Assembly: GCA_963735445.1 (NCBI GenBank)
Contig: CAVTLC010000031.1
Coordinates: forward strand, 1-64,000
Source of the DNA: AP-15 sp963735445
Lineage (GTDB): Bacteria > Pseudomonadota > Alphaproteobacteria > ATCC43930 > CGMCC-115725
DNA: 64,000 nucleotides
Direction of reading: 5' to 3'
Positions 45,210 to 54,201 of the stretch are shown piece by piece. Every line of letters begins with the position of its first letter. Position 1 is the stretch's first letter. The notes beneath the pieces were generated by a model. The model was not told where the DNA came from. It did no database searches and was given only the letters and a program-made list of their open reading frames with translations. Made by a program: the position numbers and the translations under genes.

Positions 45210-46148
45210 ATGACCGAGACAGATGCCGATCTGGGGTTTGCTGCCGATTACGACGCGCCGATCCCGTACTTGCAGCGTATCCGAGATTACTATCAGGGAC
45301 TGGGGTATGGAGCTCCCTACCGTTGGGCTCATTACGTCGAGGTCCCGTTTCAGCCGCTTGCCAAACCGCTGGCCGAGTGCCGCGTTGCGCTGATCACCAC
45401 CGCCGCTCCCTATCAGCCCGGCAAGGGCGATCAGGGCCCAGGCGCTCCCTACAACGCCGCCGCCAAATTCTACCGGGTGTACTCGGGCGACACAGCGATC
45501 GACCACGATTTGCGCATCTCGCACGTCGCCTACGACCGCGCACATACGAGCGCCGAGGACAGCAATACCTGGTTCCCCTTGCGACAGTTGCGGCTGCAGG
45601 CGGCAGCTGGCCGAATCGGCGCGGTGACGGAGCATTTTCACGGCGCCCCGACCAACCGCAGCCAGCGCACGACATTGAGCCAGGATTGCCCGGAACTGCT
45701 CGCACGCTGCCGTGCCGAAGCTGCGGACGCGGTGATCCTGGTCCCCAACTGTCCGGTCTGCCACCAGACCGTGAGCCTGACCGCGCGCTATCTCGAAGCC
45801 AACGGCATTGCGACTGTCGTCATGGGCTGCGCCAAGGATATTGTCGAATTTGTCGGCGTGCCGCGCTTTCTGTTCAGCGATTTTCCGCTGGGAAACTCGG
45901 CGGGACGGCCAAACGATCCGGCTTCGCAATCCTTTACGCTCGAATTGGCGCTGCGCGTCCTCGAAACGGCGCCGGCGGCGCGCACGACAGTGCAGTCGCC
46001 GCTGCGCTGGAGCGCGGACCCGTCATGGAAGCTCGATTACTCGAATATCGATCGGCTGTCGGCGGAGGAGATCCGCCGGCGGCGCGCCGAGTTCGACCGG
46101 CAAAAAGAGATCGCGAAGACGGTTCGCAGCGAGGGGGTGGCGGCTTGA
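45210..46148 (+). CDS. GrdB/PrdB-like reductase family protein (glycine/sarcosine/betaine reductase component B family)
   Basis: A 312-aa protein of the family containing selenoprotein B of the clostridial glycine, sarcosine and betaine reductases and PrdB. The redox region is LVPNCPVCHQTVSLTARYLE with C181 and C184 as a CxxC, where clostridial members carry selenocysteine. Then VVMGCAKDIVEFVGVPRFLF and SDFPLGNSAGRP follow. No in-frame TGA replaces a Cys here, so it is the Cys form. No other reductase components are nearby, so a complete amino-acid reductase is unlikely. The ATG at 45210 follows GGAAAGAGA. Confidence 0.78.
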   Translation: MTETDADLGFAADYDAPIPYLQRIRDYYQGLGYGAPYRWAHYVEVPFQPLAKPLAECRVALITTAAPYQPGKGDQGPGAPYNAAAKFYRVYSGDTAIDHDLRISHVAYDRAHTSAEDSNTWFPLRQLRLQAAAGRIGAVTEHFHGAPTNRSQRTTLSQDCPELLARCRAEAADAVILVPNCPVCHQTVSLTARYLEANGIATVVMGCAKDIVEFVGVPRFLFSDFPLGNSAGRPNDPASQSFTLELALRVLETAPAARTTVQSPLRWSADPSWKLDYSNIDRLSAEEIRRRRAEFDRQKEIAKTVRSEGVAA

Positions 46149-46493
46149 TCGCGGGCCGCAATGGGTTGGCGATGCCGCGGCGAATCGCGATCTAAACGAA
46201 AAGCCGGATTACATCATGCGTCGTGACAGCGCTGGCGCCGGCAGGCCAGGCCAACACACCGTCGACCAATAATCGTCAAGGTAATTCATCGATTTGTCAG
46301 ATTTAGGGTAACCTCGCCGTGTCCATATTAGAACTACGATGGCATTAGATGGCCGCAACGCTGAGCTTGCTCAGGCTATAGCGCACAGTTGGATTGATTT
46401 TCCTTTGTACCTGTTAACAGTCGAGATTAAGGTCGCGGCTGTCCATCCGAATGCCAGCCGATCGACGGCTATCTTGCGAGGGGGGATCGGGTT
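46149..46493 (+). other. Intergenic region, no gene seen
   Basis: These 345 bases contain no convincing gene. They are AT-richer than their surroundings by eye, and a purine-rich GAGGGGGGATCGGG ribosome region precedes the next gene. A promoter for the DUF6134-like gene is expected but could not be fixed. Confidence 0.35.
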
Positions 46494-47228
46494 ATGGCCG
46501 AACGAGCGATCGGCGTGCGGGTAAAGCGGTGGACCCGCAGCGCCGCAATTTGGTGTGTGGCCGTGGGGGGCCTCTTCGCGGGTCTGGCGCCTGCGTCGCA
46601 AGCTGCCGCGCCAATGCAGTTGACCTACCGGGTAACCCACTCGACGTTCGGCAATATCGGCACTTACATCAACACGATCGAGCCCAGCGCGAGTGGTACG
46701 ACCACCGTACAGACCCGGGCACATTTTGAAGTCAAAATGCTCGGCGTGACGCTCCACCGTGAAGATGCCCAGCGCACTGAACGGTGGCAGGGTAATCGCT
46801 TGGTTTCGTTTAATGGCGTGACCAACAAAGGCAGCGGCGCGACGGTCCTCAAGGGCGAGGCGCGTGGCAACAGTTTCGTGATCAGCTCGCCGACCGGAAC
46901 GATCACCGCGCCCGCAACGGTACATCCGGCAAACCCGTGGTCCGCGAACTTTCTAAACTCGAACACAATGATGCGGCCGGATAGCGGCAAGCTCGAAAAA
47001 GTCAATGTTAGCGGCGGCCAACAAGCCGTTGTGACGATCGACGGCAAGCCCCTGCGTGCCAGAAAATACGAAGTCAGTGGCGACGGTCGCTACACCGTCT
47101 GGCTCGATGAGAAAGGTGTACCGGTCGAATTTATTGCCGACGACGATGGCGGTAAGGTGACCTTTACGCTGTCGAGCTGCATCCGGTGTGATGTCCCGGC
47201 GCTCCAGCAGGCCGCAGAGTTGAAGTAG
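46494..47228 (+). CDS. DUF6134-like exported protein, copy 1
   Basis: A 244-aa exported protein: a long basic N-terminus, then a hydrophobic signal core (about residues 15-38, ending SQAAA). The mature domain starts LTYRVTHSTFGNIGTYINTI and is beta-rich, with FEVKMLGVTLHREDAQRTERW, LVSFNGVTNKG, a middle VHPANPWSANFLNS and SGDGRYTVWLDEKGVPVEF. It ends with CIRCDVP, a CxxCD motif. Copy 2 at 49117-49872 has the same order of motifs. The pattern is that of DUF6134, whose function is not known. It is probably periplasmic or outer-membrane associated. Confidence 0.8.
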   Translation: MAERAIGVRVKRWTRSAAIWCVAVGGLFAGLAPASQAAAPMQLTYRVTHSTFGNIGTYINTIEPSASGTTTVQTRAHFEVKMLGVTLHREDAQRTERWQGNRLVSFNGVTNKGSGATVLKGEARGNSFVISSPTGTITAPATVHPANPWSANFLNSNTMMRPDSGKLEKVNVSGGQQAVVTIDGKPLRARKYEVSGDGRYTVWLDEKGVPVEFIADDDGGKVTFTLSSCIRCDVPALQQAAELK

Positions 47229-47336
47229 CCCGCTTTCGCGATTACCCGACAGCTTGACGATCGCAATTTTCTCGTTGCAGTTCGCGAGCTCGACTGTTCT
47301 GGCGCGCTGCCCGATAACCGACATAGCTCACGCTGC

Positions 47337-48836
47337 ATGACGGCTCCTGGGATTGACGTGTCGATCGCCGATGGGGCGACCCGCGACCGCGCCGCTCTAA
47401 GCCTCGCCCGCTCCGGGATCCGGCTACCGACTTTCGCGGCACTTGCCGACCCAGCCCGATTCGTCGCCACGCGAGCGAGTGTGGACCCTACGATCGACCC
47501 TGATCTGCCCGATCCGGCGAATTTGTTCCGCGTCCATTGGCACAACGATCGTAGCCGGGCCGGTTTCGCTCAGGTGCCTTCTCATCTCGTGTTTCCGCCG
47601 GCGCTGACCGGGGTGCCGGCTCCGATCGCGATGGCGCTCGGCTGCTTTTTCCCGCTGATTGCCGCGCACAAAGTGCTGGCGGCGTATGGCTGCCTGATCC
47701 CCCGTCTGGTTACCGGCCGCTTTGACCCCGAACATCACAAAGCGGTTTGGCCGTCGACCGGGAATTATTGCCGTGGCGGCGTGGCGATCTCGCGCATCCT
47801 TGGTTGCCGCGGCATCGCGGTTTTGCCGGAAGGCATGAGCGAAGAGCGCTTCGAATGGCTGGGTCGATGGATCGCGCGACCCGAGGACATCATCCGCACG
47901 CCCGGGACCGAGAGCAATGTCAAAGAAATCTATGACAAATGCTCGGAGTTGGGACGCGACTCTGCCAATGTCGTGTTCAATCAATTCGCGGAATTCGGCA
48001 ATTACCTGGCGCATTGGGCCTGCACCGGACCGGCGCTGGCGCGGATCTACGAGGCGATACGGACAAACCGACCGGGTCTGCGGCTCGCGGCATTTGTCGC
48101 GGCGTCGGGTTCGGCGGGCACGCTCGCCGCCGGCGATCGATTAAAGGCAGAACATGGCGCGCAAATCGTTGCCGCCGAAGCCAGCGAGTGCCCGACCCTG
48201 CTGCGCAACGGGTTTGGCGAGCACAACATACAGGGCATCGGCGACAAACACGTCCCGCTGATCCACAACGTCATGAATACCGACATTGTCGTCGGCGTCT
48301 CCGACCGGTGTGTGGGAGCGCTCGACCTGCTGTTCAACAGCGAGATCGGCTTATCCTACCTGACCGGCCGCCGTCAGATCGATGATACCCTCGCCGGCGA
48401 CCTCAAGCTGATTGGGCTTTCCGGGATCGCCAATCTCGTCGCCGCGATCAAAGTCGCCAAGCGCCTCGACCTCGGCGAGAACGACCTGCTCGTGACGCTC
48501 GCGACCGACAGCGCCGCTCTCTACGCCAGCGAACGCCGGAAATTCTGCGCCGCGCACTACCCCGCCGGTTTCGACGAAGTGAATGCCGGCGAAGTATTTG
48601 GTCAGCATCTGTTGGGGATCGCCGATAACGATGTTCTTGAGTTGACCCATCACGAGCGGTCGCGAATCTTCAACCTTGGCTATTATACTTGGGTCGAGCA
48701 GCAGGGTGTGGCGCTCGAGACTTTCGAGCAGCGCCGCTCGCAAGATTTCTGGAACACCCTGCAGAACCAGCTCCCCGAGCTCGATGCCCTGATCGACGAG
48801 TTCAACAAGAGCGGCGGCGCGATCCGAGCCGGTTGA
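47337..48836 (+). CDS. Fold-type II PLP-dependent enzyme (cysteine synthase-related), 499 aa
   Basis: A 499-aa PLP enzyme of the tryptophan-synthase-beta/cysteine-synthase fold. The PLP lysine is probably K112 in AAHKVLAAYG, and the substrate loop WPSTGNYCRGG (138-148) replaces the usual TSGNTG. SGSAGTLAAGDRLKAEHG is the phosphate-binding region, and LIGLSGIANLVAAIKVAKRL stands in the C-terminal half. It is longer than CysK by about 170 residues, with an N-terminal extension and a distinct C-terminus. It lies between the two DUF6134-like genes. The reaction is unknown; a lyase or synthase acting on an amino acid is likely. Confidence 0.8.
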   Translation: MTAPGIDVSIADGATRDRAALSLARSGIRLPTFAALADPARFVATRASVDPTIDPDLPDPANLFRVHWHNDRSRAGFAQVPSHLVFPPALTGVPAPIAMALGCFFPLIAAHKVLAAYGCLIPRLVTGRFDPEHHKAVWPSTGNYCRGGVAISRILGCRGIAVLPEGMSEERFEWLGRWIARPEDIIRTPGTESNVKEIYDKCSELGRDSANVVFNQFAEFGNYLAHWACTGPALARIYEAIRTNRPGLRLAAFVAASGSAGTLAAGDRLKAEHGAQIVAAEASECPTLLRNGFGEHNIQGIGDKHVPLIHNVMNTDIVVGVSDRCVGALDLLFNSEIGLSYLTGRRQIDDTLAGDLKLIGLSGIANLVAAIKVAKRLDLGENDLLVTLATDSAALYASERRKFCAAHYPAGFDEVNAGEVFGQHLLGIADNDVLELTHHERSRIFNLGYYTWVEQQGVALETFEQRRSQDFWNTLQNQLPELDALIDEFNKSGGAIRAG

Positions 48837-49116
48837 AATGCGCGCTCGATGGAGGAGCGGCGAACCAAAAAATCAGCTGAGCCAGTCGTGCCACTCTTGT
48901 GTCAAAAGAAGCGTGGCCTCTGGGCAGATTCGTTTAGGCGAGACCTAAATTACGAGCCGCTCCCGTAGCTAGCCTGCGCTAAAAGCGTGAGATAATTGTA
49001 CCCTAATCTATTCTTACGCCTTGCCTCCGATTGTCTAAATCATGGTTGAGCCACAATTGACGCGGCAGTCTGAAAGACAATTCGTACCGCGTTCCCATGC
49101 AATAGGAGTTGGTGAT

Positions 49117-49872
49117 TTGGTCCGACAAAGAAGTAGCCGCGATGGCCGCGCGCCCCCGCGACGGCAATCGCCGCCAAGGTCGGCATGGCAAATAGTGGCA
49201 GTGGCAATAATCGCTAGTCTCGGCAGCATGCTCGCCGCCGCTTGCTCGGCTGCCGCGGCTCCGCTTCAGCTCGTTTACCGGGTCTCACATCCCGTGGTGG
49301 GCGAACTCGGCTCCTATACTTGTACTGTCCAGCAGCTTGGCAATGGCGGCAGCGAGGTCCGATCGCGCGAACACATCGACGCTAGGATGTTCGGCGTCGC
49401 GGTTTACCGAATGGATGCAACAGGGACAGAGCGCTGGCAGGGAAGTCGCCTGATGACCTTTGACGGCGTCACCGAGGTTGCAAATGGCCGGATCGAGATC
49501 AAAGGCGAGGCACAAGGCAACCATTTTGTATTCACCTCGCCCCAGGGCACTTTTACGACAGCGGCAAACGTCCATCCGGCGGGGCCTTGCGCCCCTGACT
49601 TCATTAAATCGACGACGATTTTGCGTCCCGATACCGGCGCCCTCGAACAGGTACAGGTCAGCGGCGGTGCGCCCGGCACGACTGTGATCGGAGGCACCCC
49701 GATCGCCACGCGCAAATATGTTCTCGACGGCAAGACGCGGTATACCGTTTGGCTCGACTCGCGTAACGTGCCGGTTATGTTTGTTATCGGCGACAGTACC
49801 GGGCAAGCGACCTTTACGCTGGCGAAATGCGTCTCGTGCGATCTCGCGCTCCCGCGACTGGGCATGAACTGA
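49117..49872 (+). CDS. DUF6134-like exported protein, copy 2
   Basis: A paralogue of the gene at 46494-47228: LVYRVSHPVVGELGSYTC, RMFGVAVYRMDATGTERW, LMTFDGVTEVANG, NVHPAGPCAPDFIKS, LDGKTRYTVWLDSRNVPVMF and the terminal CVSCDLAL (CxxCD). The frame is open from 49042, but a TTG at 49117 lies eight bases after AGGAG and gives a conventional signal peptide (basic start, hydrophobic core ending ACSAAAA), so I prefer it; the earlier ATG would add 25 residues. Conservation of the CxxCD tail in both copies suggests a disulphide or metal role. Confidence 0.76.
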   Translation: MVRQRSSRDGRAPPRRQSPPRSAWQIVAVAIIASLGSMLAAACSAAAAPLQLVYRVSHPVVGELGSYTCTVQQLGNGGSEVRSREHIDARMFGVAVYRMDATGTERWQGSRLMTFDGVTEVANGRIEIKGEAQGNHFVFTSPQGTFTTAANVHPAGPCAPDFIKSTTILRPDTGALEQVQVSGGAPGTTVIGGTPIATRKYVLDGKTRYTVWLDSRNVPVMFVIGDSTGQATFTLAKCVSCDLALPRLGMN

Positions 49873-49957
49873 TGTTGCTCGCCGGCCTTCCTCCTCGTTT
49901 GGGCCGGGATGTGCATCGCGACGGCTCCCCGATAGGTCGGTGGCGCGGGGAACAACA

Positions 49958-50911
49958 TTGAGTCTCGCCTACGAAGAACTTTGCCGCCGCACACGCGAAC
50001 GAGACCGCAGTCTGCGCGAAAAGGTCATGTCGCTCGAGGAGGCCGCGGCGCTGGTGCCCGACGGCGCCTCGGTCGGGATTGGCGGCAGCACACTGTCTCG
50101 CACTCCGCTGGCGATGATCTGGGCCCTTATCCGAGCGGGCCGCCGCGATCTCGTCTGTGCGCGCAGCATCAGTTCGAGCGAGGGCGAGTTGCTGTTCGCT
50201 TCGGGCACCAGCCGCCACCTGATCACGAGTTGGTTCAGCCTCGGCATCGTCTGGGGTGTGTCGCGCATCATGCGCGCCTATACCGAGAGCAATCGCGCCC
50301 GCTTTGAGGAGTGGAGCCATTTGGCGATGGGGCTGCGCTTTCGCGCCGGCGCCATGGGCGTGCCGTTCTTGCCGATGCGCTCAATGCTGGGCTCGGACGT
50401 GATCGCGCAATTGCCCGATAGCAAAACGATCGATTGTCCTTTCACCGGCGAGAAACTGGCGCTGGTGCCCGCGCTCAACCCGGATTTCGCACTGATCCAT
50501 GTGCAGCGCTGCGACGCCTATGGCAATGCGCAGATCGATGGATTGCCGTTTATGGACCTCGACCTCGCCCTGGCGGCCAATCGGGTAATCCTGACGACCG
50601 AGCGCATCGTCGCGAACGACCAGATCCGCCGCCATCCCGATCACACCAAAATACCCTTCTTCGCCGTGGATGCGGTCGTCGAGGTGCCGTTCGGCTGCGC
50701 GCCTCACGAATGCTACGGGGCTTACGAGCCACTGTTCGATCATCTCGATGGCTATGCCGCGTTGCTCAAACCGGACGCCGAGCGGGGTATGCAGGAGTAT
50801 CTCGCGCGGTATTTTTACGAACCGAAATCCTGGACGGAGTATCTCGATAGGATCGGCCTCGCCGAACTGCTCGACGCCGCCCGCCGGGGTAAGAACGTTT
50901 ATGACGACTGA
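49958..50911 (+). CDS. CoA-transferase subunit A (glutaconate CoA-transferase/IpdA-like)
   Basis: The alpha subunit of a family-I CoA-transferase, about 317 aa. Marks are KVMSLEEAAALVPDGASVGIGG at the N-terminus, the CARSISSSEGELLF region, NPDFALIHVQRCDAYGNAQIDG and VPFGCAPHECYGAY. GctA moves CoA between acyl-CoA and glutaconate; IpdA acts in steroid-ring breakdown. The two are close, so I cannot choose. The start is uncertain: GTG at 49940, TTG at 49958 after GGGGA, or ATG at 50027. The beta subunit starts 11 bases before this stop, so the two are translationally coupled. Confidence 0.85.
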   Translation: MSLAYEELCRRTRERDRSLREKVMSLEEAAALVPDGASVGIGGSTLSRTPLAMIWALIRAGRRDLVCARSISSSEGELLFASGTSRHLITSWFSLGIVWGVSRIMRAYTESNRARFEEWSHLAMGLRFRAGAMGVPFLPMRSMLGSDVIAQLPDSKTIDCPFTGEKLALVPALNPDFALIHVQRCDAYGNAQIDGLPFMDLDLALAANRVILTTERIVANDQIRRHPDHTKIPFFAVDAVVEVPFGCAPHECYGAYEPLFDHLDGYAALLKPDAERGMQEYLARYFYEPKSWTEYLDRIGLAELLDAARRGKNVYDD

Positions 50912-51674
50912 CGCCCTGCGCTACACCGCCAGCGAATTGCTGGCGGTCATGAGTGCGCGGCTGTTGCGCGACGGCCAGGTGGTGTTTGCCGGGGTCGGAA
51001 TTCCATTGCTGGCCGCGACCCTGGCGCAGCGGCTGCACGCCCCGGGGCTGACGATTTTGTTCGAGGGCGGCACGATCGGCGCCTATGTCGAGCCCGGCCA
51101 ATTGCCGCCTTCGACCAACGAGCAGCGCTGCACCCGTCGCGCCAATATGGTGCTGGGCAGCACCGATGTTTTGCTGCTGTTGCAGCGAGGCTATGTCGAT
51201 GTCGGGTTTATGGGCGGCGCCCAGATCGACCAATACGGCAATCTCAACAGTTCGTTTATCGGTTCGCCCGAAAAGCCGACGACCCGCTTGCCGGGAACCG
51301 GCGGCGGCAATGACATCGCCAGCCTGACGCAGATGATCGTGGCGATGAAGCATGAGAAGCGGCGCTTTGTCGAACGGGTCGACTTTATCACCAGCCCGGG
51401 ATTTCTTGCGGGCGGCGGCAGCCGGCGGGATGCCGGCCTGATTGCCGGCGGCATGTTCCGCGTCGTGACCGATCTCGGATTGCTCGGTTTTGACGAGCAG
51501 TCAAAGCGGATGACCTTGCTCGCACTGCATCCGGGCGTGACCGCCGCCGAAGTGCAGGCCAATACCGGCTTCGAATTGCTGCTGACCTCCGATCTCCCGG
51601 TCACCGATCCGCCGAGCGAGAAAGAACTCGCCGTGCTGCGCCATCTCGACCCCGATCGCCTCTACACCGCCTGA
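50901..51674 (+). CDS. CoA-transferase subunit B (glutaconate CoA-transferase/IpdB-like)
   Basis: The beta subunit, 257 aa. It has FAGVGIPLLAATLAQRLHAPG, LFEGGTIGAYVEPGQLPPS (the glutamate region where family-I transferases carry the CoA thioester), GFMGGAQIDQYGNLNSSFIG and LPGTGGGNDIASL. The recorded frame is open from 50670, but everything before the ATG at 50901 is antisense-like noise, and this ATG overlaps the subunit A stop by 11 bases. The next gene, an LLM oxidoreductase, follows 11 bp later, so these may form one operon. Confidence 0.86.
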   Translation: MTTDALRYTASELLAVMSARLLRDGQVVFAGVGIPLLAATLAQRLHAPGLTILFEGGTIGAYVEPGQLPPSTNEQRCTRRANMVLGSTDVLLLLQRGYVDVGFMGGAQIDQYGNLNSSFIGSPEKPTTRLPGTGGGNDIASLTQMIVAMKHEKRRFVERVDFITSPGFLAGGGSRRDAGLIAGGMFRVVTDLGLLGFDEQSKRMTLLALHPGVTAAEVQANTGFELLLTSDLPVTDPPSEKELAVLRHLDPDRLYTA

Positions 51675-51685
51675 AGTCGCCCGCG

Positions 51686-52630
51686 ATGACGATCTTTACG
51701 AACACCTTCGGCCTGGCGATGCGGAATTTTACGACCTGGCCGGAAATGCCCGATCCGCAGGGGCTGATCGACTACGCTCTTAAGGCTGAGGCGTTGGGTT
51801 TCGACTCGGTCTGGGTTTGGGACCACATCCTGCTCGGCGTCGACCCGCCGTTCCCGGTCATCGACTCATTGACCCTGCTCGCCGCGATCGCCGCGCGCAC
51901 CACCAAGATCAAGCTCGGTACCGGCGTCCTGGTTTTGCCGTTGCGCAACCCTGTGGTTTTGGCAAAGGAATTGTCGAGCCTCGACCTGATCGCCGGCGGC
52001 CGGCTGCTGCTCGGTATGGCATCGGGCTGGTACAAGCGCGAATTCGATGCGGTCGGCATCCCATTCCACGAGCGCGGGCGGATAATGGACCGCAATCTCG
52101 AGATCCTGCGCCGGCTGTGGACCGAGGACCAGGTCAACGCCGAATACCCGCCGCATGTCCTACGCGGCTCGAATATGTCGCCAAAACCGTCGCCATTGCC
52201 GCCGATCGTGATAGGCGGCTATGTCGACCGCGTTTTAAAACGCGCTGCACTGAACGGCGGCTGGCTGACCTATTTTTACACGCCTGACGGCTTCACCCAA
52301 TCCTGGGCCAAGGTGCAAGGCTTCGCCCAGGCCGCCGGAAAGGACCCGGCAAGCCTGCTCAACGCTAATCAGTTGCCGATCTATGTCGGAGCGTCGCGCG
52401 ACGCGGTCGAGGCGCCAATGATGGAATGGCTCGGTCAGGAATGGGATTACGCGGCCTGGAGCCAGTCGACCAAGGATTCAGCGATTATTGGCACCGTCGA
52501 CGAGTGCGTGGCGCAATTGCGCGCGCAGCTCGCCGTTGGAGTCCAAAAACTGATCTTCATCCCCTACCGCTATCAGCCCGAGCAAGTCGAAATCATCGCC
52601 CGCGACATCATCCCGAGGCTCCGGGGCTGA
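51686..52630 (+). CDS. LLM-class flavin-dependent oxidoreductase
   Basis: A 314-aa luciferase-like TIM-barrel oxidoreductase. It has AEALGFDSVWVWDHILLGVDPPFP, IKLGTGVLVLPLRNPVVLAKELSSLD, LIAGGRLLLGMASGWYKREFDAVGI (F420/FMN phosphate region) and PPIVIGGYVDRVLKRAALNGGWLTYF. It is closest to the family often labelled F420-dependent, but FMN use is equally possible. The ATG at 51686 lies 11 bp after the CoA-transferase genes. A role with those genes in breakdown of an acyl compound is inference. Confidence 0.87.
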   Translation: MTIFTNTFGLAMRNFTTWPEMPDPQGLIDYALKAEALGFDSVWVWDHILLGVDPPFPVIDSLTLLAAIAARTTKIKLGTGVLVLPLRNPVVLAKELSSLDLIAGGRLLLGMASGWYKREFDAVGIPFHERGRIMDRNLEILRRLWTEDQVNAEYPPHVLRGSNMSPKPSPLPPIVIGGYVDRVLKRAALNGGWLTYFYTPDGFTQSWAKVQGFAQAAGKDPASLLNANQLPIYVGASRDAVEAPMMEWLGQEWDYAAWSQSTKDSAIIGTVDECVAQLRAQLAVGVQKLIFIPYRYQPEQVEIIARDIIPRLRG

Positions 52631-52637
52631 GCACGAG

Positions 52638-53414
52638 TTAGCTGAGCGGCATCTCCGGCAGGGTTACGATGTCGACACCGGCGGCTTCGAGGCCTTGGCG
52701 CACCGCGCGGGCGGCAATCACCGCCGAGGGTTCGTCACCATGCAGGCACAAGGTGTCGAGACGCACCTTTAGCCGTTTGCCGGTGCGCGAGATAATCTCG
52801 TCGTTGACGACCATGTTGACGACGCGATCGCGGATCTCGTCCGGGTCATGCAACACCGCACCCGGTATCTTGCGCGAGGTCAGATTGCCGTCATCGTCAT
52901 AGAGCCGGTCGCAAAACCCCTCGCGCGCCAAGGGCAGGCCGAGTTCTAACGCGGCCTTTTCCATCTGCGAGCCGGCGAGCGCTACATAGATCAGGTCGCG
53001 GTCGACGGTCTTCATCGCCCGGCCGACGGCCAGTGCCAACTCGATGTCCTCGGCCGCCATGTTGTTCAAGGCGCCATGCGTCTTCACATGCGTGACCTTG
53101 CGGCCGACATAGGCAGCCATCGCCTGCAACGCGCCGATCTGGTAGGCGATCATGTATTCGAGGTCGCGCGGGTTGATGTCGATACGGCGGCGGCCAAACC
53201 CCCACAAATCGTTGAATCCGGGATGCGCGCCGATGCTGACGCCCGCCTCCGCCGCGAGGCTGACGAGCCGATGCATCGTCACCGGGTCGCCGGCGTGAAA
53301 CCCGCATGCGATGCTTGCCGAGCGGATGATCTTCATCAACGCGGCATCGTCGCCCATTTCCCAGGCGCCAAAACCCTCGCCCATATCGGCATTGAGATTG
53401 ATCGCTTTTGCCAT
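52638..53414 (-). CDS. pxpA: 5-oxoprolinase subunit A (LamB/YcsF family)
   Basis: A 258-aa LamB/YcsF protein. PxpA with PxpB and PxpC hydrolyses 5-oxoproline (pyroglutamate) to glutamate using ATP. Marks are INLNADMGEGFGAWEMGDD at the N-terminus, SIACGFHAGDPVTM, GAHPGFNDLWGFGRR and VKTHGALNNM, the conserved His/Asp-rich metal-type loops. The frame is open to 53561, but the ATG at 53414 follows GAGGAG and matches the family start. It is divergent from pxpB-pxpC, with 64 bp between the starts. Confidence 0.9.
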   Translation of the reverse strand: MAKAINLNADMGEGFGAWEMGDDAALMKIIRSASIACGFHAGDPVTMHRLVSLAAEAGVSIGAHPGFNDLWGFGRRRIDINPRDLEYMIAYQIGALQAMAAYVGRKVTHVKTHGALNNMAAEDIELALAVGRAMKTVDRDLIYVALAGSQMEKAALELGLPLAREGFCDRLYDDDGNLTSRKIPGAVLHDPDEIRDRVVNMVVNDEIISRTGKRLKVRLDTLCLHGDEPSAVIAARAVRQGLEAAGVDIVTLPEMPLS

Positions 53415-53478
53415 GCCCGGCTCCTCACGCTTATTCTCGTCAACTAAGTGCGATCGCCGATTGTAGCAAGGAATTGAA

Positions 53479-54201
53479 GTGACGGTGCGTTTCCTGTCGG
53501 TCGGCGACCGCGCGCTGACCGTCGAATTCGGCGACGCGATCGACCACGAGCTGAGCCGCAAAGTCCTGCGCCTCGATCGCGTGATCCGCGCCGAGCGCCT
53601 GTCGGGGGTTATCGAGACCGTACCGACCTTTCGCTCGCTGACGTTGCATTACGATCCGGCGACGACCTCGCGGGCCGAGCTCGAACGCACCATCACCGGG
53701 TTGCTCGACCGGCGCGACACTGCCGCCGCCGTGGCGCGGCTGTGGCGGATCCCGGTCTGCTATGCAGGCGAATATGCCCCGGATCTCGACGATGTCTCGC
53801 GGCGGACAGGGCTTTCAACAGACGATGTCGTCGCGATGCACAGCGGGGTGCGCTACCACGTTTACATGCTCGGGTTTTTGCCGGGCTTCCCGTATATGGG
53901 TGATCTGCCGCCGACGCTGGCCTTGCCGCGGCGGGCCGATCCGCGGGTCCGGGTCCCGGCCGGATCGATTGCTATCGCGACCACGCTGACCGCGATCTAT
54001 CCCTATGACAGCCCCGGCGGCTGGCATCTGATCGGGGCGACCCCGATCCGCTTTTTCGATCCCGCTCGCGATCCGCCGTCATTACTCGCAGCCGGCGACG
54101 CAGTTCAGTTCGAGCCGATTGGCCCGGATGCGTTCACCGCGATAAGGCGAGCGGTCGAGAGCGGCGGTTATACCGTGGAAAGCGCGCCGGTCGCGGCATG
54201 A
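53479..54201 (+). CDS. pxpB: 5-oxoprolinase subunit B (KipI family)
   Basis: A 240-aa KipI-family protein, one of the two ATP-using subunits of 5-oxoprolinase. Typical segments are FLSVGDRALTVEFGDAID, RSLTLHYDPATT, IPVCYAGEYAPDLDDVS, VRYHVYMLGFLPGFPYMGDLP and RVPAGSIAIA. The start is a GTG at 53479 with AAGGA upstream. Its stop overlaps the pxpC start in ATGA, so the two are translationally coupled. Alternative naming as allophanate hydrolase subunit 1 is unlikely given pxpA next door. Confidence 0.92.
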   Translation: MTVRFLSVGDRALTVEFGDAIDHELSRKVLRLDRVIRAERLSGVIETVPTFRSLTLHYDPATTSRAELERTITGLLDRRDTAAAVARLWRIPVCYAGEYAPDLDDVSRRTGLSTDDVVAMHSGVRYHVYMLGFLPGFPYMGDLPPTLALPRRADPRVRVPAGSIAIATTLTAIYPYDSPGGWHLIGATPIRFFDPARDPPSLLAAGDAVQFEPIGPDAFTAIRRAVESGGYTVESAPVAA

